Assembly: GCF_003589595.1 (NCBI RefSeq)
Contig: NW_020654422.1
Span: forward strand, 6,139,731 to 6,203,730
Direction: 5' to 3'
DNA length: 64,000 nucleotides
Source: Hyposmocoma kahamanoa
Lineage: Eukaryota > Arthropoda > Insecta > Lepidoptera > Cosmopterigidae
Positions 62,865-64,000 of this stretch are shown here, in pieces. Position 1 is the stretch's first letter. Each line of letters starts with the position of its first letter. A model generated the notes under the pieces. That model was not told the DNA's origin and did no database searches. It saw only the letters and a program-made list of their open reading frames with translations. Position numbers and translations under genes: made by a program.

Positions 62865-64000
62865 GTTTGGCGCGAGTGCTTGTATTGAAACTTGAGCAAG
62901 CGAAGGTCTCTAAGATTCAAAAATTGAATCCTGAGGGCCTACCATAACTTTTCTTAAAACAATCTTATTTCAATGTAAGCTTGTTATAATATTACTCATA
63001 TTCGTAACACATCGAATTTATATACTCGATGTCGTACCATGACGAACCTGTCAACCAAGTAATAATGTATTACTGCAAAAGTGATTGAAAGAACGAATGA
63101 ATTCTCAGTATTGTCTATTCCTTAGTAAAAATAAGAAAGAGATAACGCTAAGTGAACTATACAATGCCATCTCTTTCTTTTTTGATGTTCCGAATCGTCT
63201 TATTGTAGTATAATGTTTAAATACTTAATGATACTTACATTCAGAGAATTTTGACTGTTAAAAAAAGAAAAGTATGTAATAATAAAATCTATTAAGATTC
63301 GCTCTGGACCTTTTGGAGGGAAAAGTGTCGTTTTTATTTTGACTTTAGATTATTTTGTGAAATCTAGTTTAAAGTGGAATAGGATAGTGCTATTGTGCCT
63401 TAATCGAAGATTAAAACGCGAAATTATACGAATCTCGAATTAAAATACCCGTAACAGCCCGTTTTAAGGAATCCCGAGTCAATCCTAGCACGCCGCCTCA
63501 AATTGTCTATCCTTTTTGTGGCGGCCATATTTACAGAAACATAATTTAAACTTCATGTTTAGGCTGATGGCTTTGCCAAAGCCTTAAAAACTTTAAAAAA
63601 AAAAAATCTATTAAACGTAAAATATATTACGTTGTTTTCAATCATATTCCGCATTTTCATAAACAAAAATAAATAAAACAAGCTGAGTCTTGACAATCAC
63701 GTTGTGAATTCGGAACTATAGTCTAGTGTCAACTGTTAGTTTCGCCGAGGAGCATATAGATGGCGCTGTCATAATTTTACGAAAAAAAATCGATAATTAC
63801 TTCCTACGTGCTATTAAATAAAAAATAAACAAAATATTGAAGAGATATATGTAAATAAATAAGTTCAACTTAACTTTTAATCATTACAAATCAATATTAA
63901 GACAATAAAACTGAAAATAATATGATTTCCATTGCATCCGTGTAACTACTTTAAGGGTCGTATTCCAGAATTCTAATCAATGCTCAAGTCAGGACTTGAG
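62865..64000. other. No recognisable feature
   Basis: AT-rich. A short hairpin (AAGAAAGAGAT at 63133-63143 with 63169-63179) and ATAGATGGCGCTGTC at about 63757 are the only notable items. Confidence 0.45.

Noticed and set aside
63133..63179. AAGAAAGAGAT inverted repeat as a microRNA hairpin
   Set aside because: Only 11 bp of low-complexity purine/pyrimidine pairing around a 25-nt loop; expected by chance.

Overview
This window looks like 64 kb of AT-rich, gene-poor DNA from an insect nuclear genome, most likely a moth or butterfly. The inference rests on the mobile elements: a tRNA-derived SINE ending in CAGTGGGACGTATA plus GATG repeats, LINE 3' ends of types common in Lepidoptera, a mag-like Ty3/Gypsy element primed by tRNA-Ser, Penelope termini, Tc1 elements, and the CGACTTCAAAAAAGGAGGAG repeat. 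No bacterial-type gene organisation, no rRNA, no CRISPR array and no complete host gene could be supported. The nearest things to host coding sequence are two THAP zinc-finger fragments (3140-3365 minus, 55014-55136 plus), and these could themselves come from transposons.

Layout. 1-10 kb: a short TIR element with 20-bp ends (431-691), a tRNA-headed SINE, a THAP exon, a LINE 3' end, and a fold-back element (6743-8146) split by an internally deleted Tc1 copy (7010-7884) that still has an open 140-codon DNA-binding-domain frame. 10-19 kb: SINEs, LINE tails, a CA/CG-rich alternating purine-pyrimidine tract (12285-12420), and a coding-free LTR element (14919-16223) with three PBS-like sites. 19-22.3 kb: a minus-strand Ty3/Gypsy insertion with both LTRs, a perfect 5-bp target duplication, PBS and polypurine tract, but several reading-frame breaks and no integrase. 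22-36 kb: mostly decayed SINE and LINE pieces. 35.9-36.7 kb: a truncated Penelope-like element with a GIY-YIG remnant between inverted copies of its terminal repeat. 43.5-46 kb: a LINE reverse-transcriptase pseudogene next to a 1.24-kb TIR element with repeated subterminal motifs. 53.5-54.2 kb: a three-level nest of insertions. 55.5-55.9 kb: a roughly 98-bp tandem repeat carrying a YY1/Pho-like core. 59.2-60.7 kb: a full-length Tc1 copy with two frameshifts.

The commonest component is one roughly 300-bp retroposon-like repeat, called family A here, with about 15 copies in both orientations. No gene pathway operates across the window: the elements are related by nesting, by shared ends and by dependence on absent autonomous partners. 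Feature boundaries were read by eye. Family names follow recognisable motifs and were not checked by any database search.
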